Positions 61,340-64,000 of a stretch of 64,000 bases of DNA are shown piece by piece. The stretch spans positions 2,555,901 through 2,619,900 of the forward strand of contig NZ_DF967972.1 in NCBI RefSeq assembly GCF_001050235.1, in the 5' to 3' direction. Position 1 is the stretch's first letter, and each line of letters begins with the position of its first letter. A program made the translations under genes and the position numbers. The notes below the pieces were generated by a model. That model searched no databases, was not told the DNA's origin, and saw only the letters and a list, made by a program, of their open reading frames with translations. This stretch comes from Longilinea arvoryzae (GTDB taxonomy: Bacteria; Chloroflexota; Anaerolineae; Anaerolineales; Anaerolineaceae).

Positions 61340-63001
61340 ATGTCAGACCTGATCAATAAACTCACGAGTGATCTGCAAAGTAAGATCGAGTCGTTCCAGC
61401 CTCAACTTGAGGTTCGTAATGTCGGCAATGTCATCGAAGCCGGGGATGGTATTGCTCAGGTAAGCGGCCTGGCCAATATCCAATCGCAGGAATTGGTCGA
61501 GTTCGCGAATGGTGTGATGGGTATCGCCTTCAACCTTGAAAAAGATCAGGTTGGCGTCATTATTTTGGGTGATTATTCGACGATTAGTGAAGGTATGCAG
61601 GTTCATTCCACGGGACGTATCGCGAGCGTGCCCGTCGGCGACGGCCTGATTGGGCGGGTGGTGAATGCGCTGGGCGATCCGATCGATGGAAAAGGCCCTA
61701 TTCAATTCTCGAATTTCCGTCCCATCGAACGTATTGCTCCAGGGGTTGTGGCGCGCCAGGATGTGGATACCCCGGTCCAGACGGGTATCATCGCAATCGA
61801 TTCCATGATCCCGATCGGGCGCGGCCAACGTGAATTGATTATCGGCGACCGCCAGACCGGCAAGACCGCCATCGCGGTGGATACGATCATCAATCAAAAG
61901 GGCAAGGATCTGATCTGCATCTATGTGGCCATTGGCTTGAAAAAGGCCGCGGTCGCGCGGACAGTCTCCTTGTTGGAAAGCTATGGAGCCATGGCGCATA
62001 CCGTGGTGGTGGTGGCCGCCGCAGACGAGCCCGCCGGCATGCAATATATCGCTCCCTATTCCGGCTGCTCGATCGGCGAAGAGTTCATGGAATCCGGTCG
62101 GGACGCGCTGGTCATTTACGACGATCTATCCAAACATGCCTGGGCATATCGCCAGGTCTCTTTGCTGCTCCGGCGTCCACCAGGTCGTGAAGCTTATCCG
62201 GGTGATTTGTTCTACCTGCATTCGCGTTTGCTGGAACGGGCAGCCCGCCTGGCCGTAAAATATGTCATTGTGCCGAAGGATTTCTCCGGTAAGACTGCAA
62301 CCCTCAAGGAAAGCGTCAACGAGCAGGTTTTCGACGGACCACGCAGCGAGCATGAAGCTGAACAGGCCATCCAGTCACTGGATGGCGGTGCGGATGGTTA
62401 TAAGGTCGCTAAATTGGCCGGTTCGGGTGGCTCGCTGACGGCTCTGCCCATCATCGAGACCCTGCTGGGGGATGTTTCTGCATATGTTCCGACCAACGTG
62501 ATTTCGATCACGGACGGCCAGATTTACCTGGAAAACAACCTGTTCAACGCGGGCATTCGCCCGGCCATCAATGTGGGTATTTCGGTTTCGCGCGTGGGTG
62601 GTTCCGCCCAGACGAAAGCCATGAAACAGGTCGCCGGGCGTATGCGCCTGGATATGGCCTCCTATCGCGAACTGGCTGCCTTTGCGCAGTTTGGGTCTGA
62701 CCTGGATAAAGCCAGCAAGGCGCAGCTAAATCGCGGGCAGCGTCTGCAAGAAGTTCTCAAGCAGCCGCAATATGTGCCAATGTCCCTTGAGAATGAAGTC
62801 ATGATCCTGTTCGCCGGCATCAATGGCTTTACGGATACGGTTCCTGTTGAACGCATCAAGGAATGGCAAACGGCCATGCTGCGCTACATGGAGACATCCT
62901 ATCCTGAAGTCGGCAAAGAGATTGCCGAGCGGAAACAGATCACCAAAGAGATCGAACCCCGCCTGCGCGAAGCTTTGCAGACCTTCAACGCGACCTTCTG
63001 A
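61340..63001 (+). CDS. atpA: F1 ATP synthase subunit alpha with an internal insertion
   Basis: A 553-residue alpha subunit. Walker A is GDRQTGKT, and [17 protein letters not shown] and [13 protein letters not shown] are conserved. It is about 45-50 residues longer than usual; the extra length lies at about residues 305-360, between [11 protein letters not shown] and [11 protein letters not shown]. It is preceded by the M42 gene, not by atpH/atpF, so the F0 genes must be elsewhere. atpG and atpD follow. Confidence 0.96.
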   Translation: MSDLINKLTSDLQSKIESFQPQLEVRNVGNVIEAGDGIAQVSGLANIQSQELVEFANGVMGIAFNLEKDQVGVIILGDYSTISEGMQVHSTGRIASVPVGDGLIGRVVNALGDPIDGKGPIQFSNFRPIERIAPGVVARQDVDTPVQTGIIAIDSMIPIGRGQRELIIGDRQTGKTAIAVDTIINQKGKDLICIYVAIGLKKAAVARTVSLLESYGAMAHTVVVVAAADEPAGMQYIAPYSGCSIGEEFMESGRDALVIYDDLSKHAWAYRQVSLLLRRPPGREAYPGDLFYLHSRLLERAARLAVKYVIVPKDFSGKTATLKESVNEQVFDGPRSEHEAEQAIQSLDGGADGYKVAKLAGSGGSLTALPIIETLLGDVSAYVPTNVISITDGQIYLENNLFNAGIRPAINVGISVSRVGGSAQTKAMKQVAGRMRLDMASYRELAAFAQFGSDLDKASKAQLNRGQRLQEVLKQPQYVPMSLENEVMILFAGINGFTDTVPVERIKEWQTAMLRYMETSYPEVGKEIAERKQITKEIEPRLREALQTFNATF

Positions 63002-63024
63002 AATCTTCTGGAAAAGGAACCTGA

Positions 63025-63927
63025 ATGCCATCTGCAAAAGAGATGCGGCTCCGGATCCGGAGCGTAAGAAGCTTATCTCATGTCACCAAAGCACTGGAAA
63101 CCGTCAGCGCCAGCAAAGTGCGCAAAGCGGTGCAGGCTGAGAACGCAACCCGGCCATATACGGAAAAAGCCTGGAAAGTGCTGGTGCATTTGGCCCGCCA
63201 ACCCGGACATACCTCCCTGCATCCGCTCCTGGTGCAGCGCGCGGAAGTGAAAAAAGCGCTGGTAATCTTGATTACCAGCGATCGCGGCCTGGCTGGTTCT
63301 TATAATGTTAACGTTATGCGGCAGGCTCAAAAGGCCTTTGGCAATTTTGGAGCGCCGGTTGAATACATCGCCGTGGGACGCAAGGGCCGCGATATGTTGA
63401 TGCGGCGCGGCCGGCCGGTGATGGCTGAATTCAGTGATATTCAAAATGCACCAACCTATGCGGAATTGTCCGCCGTGGGCCATCTGGCGATCGATGAATA
63501 TCTTAAGGGTGAGGTCGACCAGGTGTATGTGGTCTATACTGAATTCATCAATATGATGAAACAGGAACCAGTCGTTGAAAAGCTGCTGCCTTTGGATATC
63601 GAAATCACCAGCCACACGCACGGGCGTTCGACAACGCATCCTTCCGCGGCCGTTTTTTCCTATGAACCGGATGAAGTCACCTTATTAAGCGAAATCATAC
63701 CCAGATTTACGGCCCTGCAAGTGTATCAGGCTGTCTTGTCTTCACAAGCCAGCGAGCATGCCGCACGCATGGTGGCGATGCGGAATGCAACCGATAGTGC
63801 ACGCGACATTGTCGCTGTACTTGAAATGGAATACAACAAAGCCCGTCAACAGGCGATCACCAATGAAATGTTGGATATCGCCGGTGGGGCGAACGCGCTG
63901 GCTGAGACCCTTGCGGGAAAAGCCTGA
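63025..63927 (+). CDS. atpG: F1 ATP synthase subunit gamma
   Basis: A 300-residue gamma subunit with the N- and C-terminal long helices of the rotor shaft: SAKEMRLRIRSVRSLSHVTKALETVSASKVRKA and MRNATDSARDIVAVLEMEYNKARQQAITNEMLDI, and ITSDRGLAGSYN in the globular part. Confidence 0.96.
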   Translation: MPSAKEMRLRIRSVRSLSHVTKALETVSASKVRKAVQAENATRPYTEKAWKVLVHLARQPGHTSLHPLLVQRAEVKKALVILITSDRGLAGSYNVNVMRQAQKAFGNFGAPVEYIAVGRKGRDMLMRRGRPVMAEFSDIQNAPTYAELSAVGHLAIDEYLKGEVDQVYVVYTEFINMMKQEPVVEKLLPLDIEITSHTHGRSTTHPSAAVFSYEPDEVTLLSEIIPRFTALQVYQAVLSSQASEHAARMVAMRNATDSARDIVAVLEMEYNKARQQAITNEMLDIAGGANALAETLAGKA

Positions 63928-63960
63928 GAGCACAAATTACCGAAGGTGGAGGGATTACCG

Positions 63961-64000
63961 ATGGATCAAGCGAGAGGACGCATCGTTCAAATTCAGGGCG
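63961..64000 (+). CDS. atpD: F1 ATP synthase subunit beta, start only (partial)
   Basis: An ATG at 63961 begins MDQARGRIVQIQG, matching the N-terminus of the beta subunit, preceded by GGTGGAGGGA. The gene runs off the right edge of the window. Thirteen codons are visible. Confidence 0.85.
   Translation, partial: MDQARGRIVQIQG

Noticed and set aside
1-64000. Insertion sequences, prophage genes, CRISPR arrays, toxin-antitoxin pairs
   Set aside because: No transposase, integrase, phage structural gene, regularly spaced direct repeats or typical small gene pairs were found.

Overview
The window looks like a stretch of bacterial chromosome from an uncultured or little-studied Gram-positive-like or monoderm bacterium. 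My best guess is a Chloroflexota/Anaerolineae member. The reasons are a cell-wall protein with an IPVTG-type sorting signal next to a sortase, an exopolysaccharide locus with a Wzz-like protein, a mitochondrial-type citrate synthase, and an atpA-atpG-atpD run that lacks the usual upstream F0 genes. Base composition is moderately GC-rich and even across the coding regions. I see no insertion sequence, prophage, CRISPR array or rRNA.

Layout. 1-1.9 kb: a secreted subtilase behind a near-consensus promoter. 2.0-8.3 kb: a citrate-to-2-oxoglutarate module, with an IclR regulator and citrate synthase on one strand and isocitrate dehydrogenase plus aconitase diverging from them. A perfect palindrome lies inside the promoter between the two arms. 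8.4-9.6 kb: a ferritin-like protein and a VTT/DedA-type membrane protein. 9.6-13.7 kb: a divalent-cation (probably Mg2+) locus with an Nramp-like transporter whose metal motifs are altered, a soluble PRC-MgtE_N-CBS protein, and a divergent CorA. 14.0-17.5 kb: galT, galK and a lipoprotein with a putative glycosidase fold. 17.5-32.5 kb: a minus-strand exopolysaccharide operon, from a GGDEF-like membrane protein and the initiating sugar transferase through glycosyltransferases, a Wzz/GGDEF-like fusion, polymerase and flippase to a BcsB-like protein and a polysaccharide deacetylase.

32.7-48.4 kb: a long minus-strand purine/nucleoside scavenging operon under a GntR regulator. It holds a xanthine-dehydrogenase-type FAD subunit and a fused FeS-Mo subunit, a BMP-family lipoprotein with its ABC ATPase and two permeases, then creatininase-like, M20, BMP-like, adenine-deaminase-like and amidohydrolase proteins. 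48.7-51.4 kb: a divergent Mop-type aldehyde oxidoreductase. 51.6-53.1 kb: tRNA-Val(UAC), a YbaK editing domain protein and an FAH-family protein. 53.1-57.2 kb: a structured transcript with its own consensus promoter and terminator, an orphan response regulator, a Thr/Pro-rich wall protein, a sortase and a second sortase-like protein. 57.4-64 kb: yebC, ruvC, an rRNA methyltransferase, ruvA, an M42 peptidase, atpA, atpG and the first codons of atpD.

The most interesting signal is the 5' leader of the minus-strand Mg2+ operon. It holds an unannotated 37-codon ORF with a perfect Shine-Dalgarno sequence. The first half of the peptide is an Asp/Glu/Pro-rich run like the Mg2+-sensing leader peptide MgtL, and the whole ORF folds into a long hairpin that sequesters its own ribosome site and ends in a run of seven U. 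It could be a translation-coupled Mg2+ attenuator; this is inference from sequence only. Secondary candidates are the unidentified structured RNA at 53.17-53.36 kb, the Wzz-GGDEF fusion, and the palindrome-in-promoter control of the TCA module.
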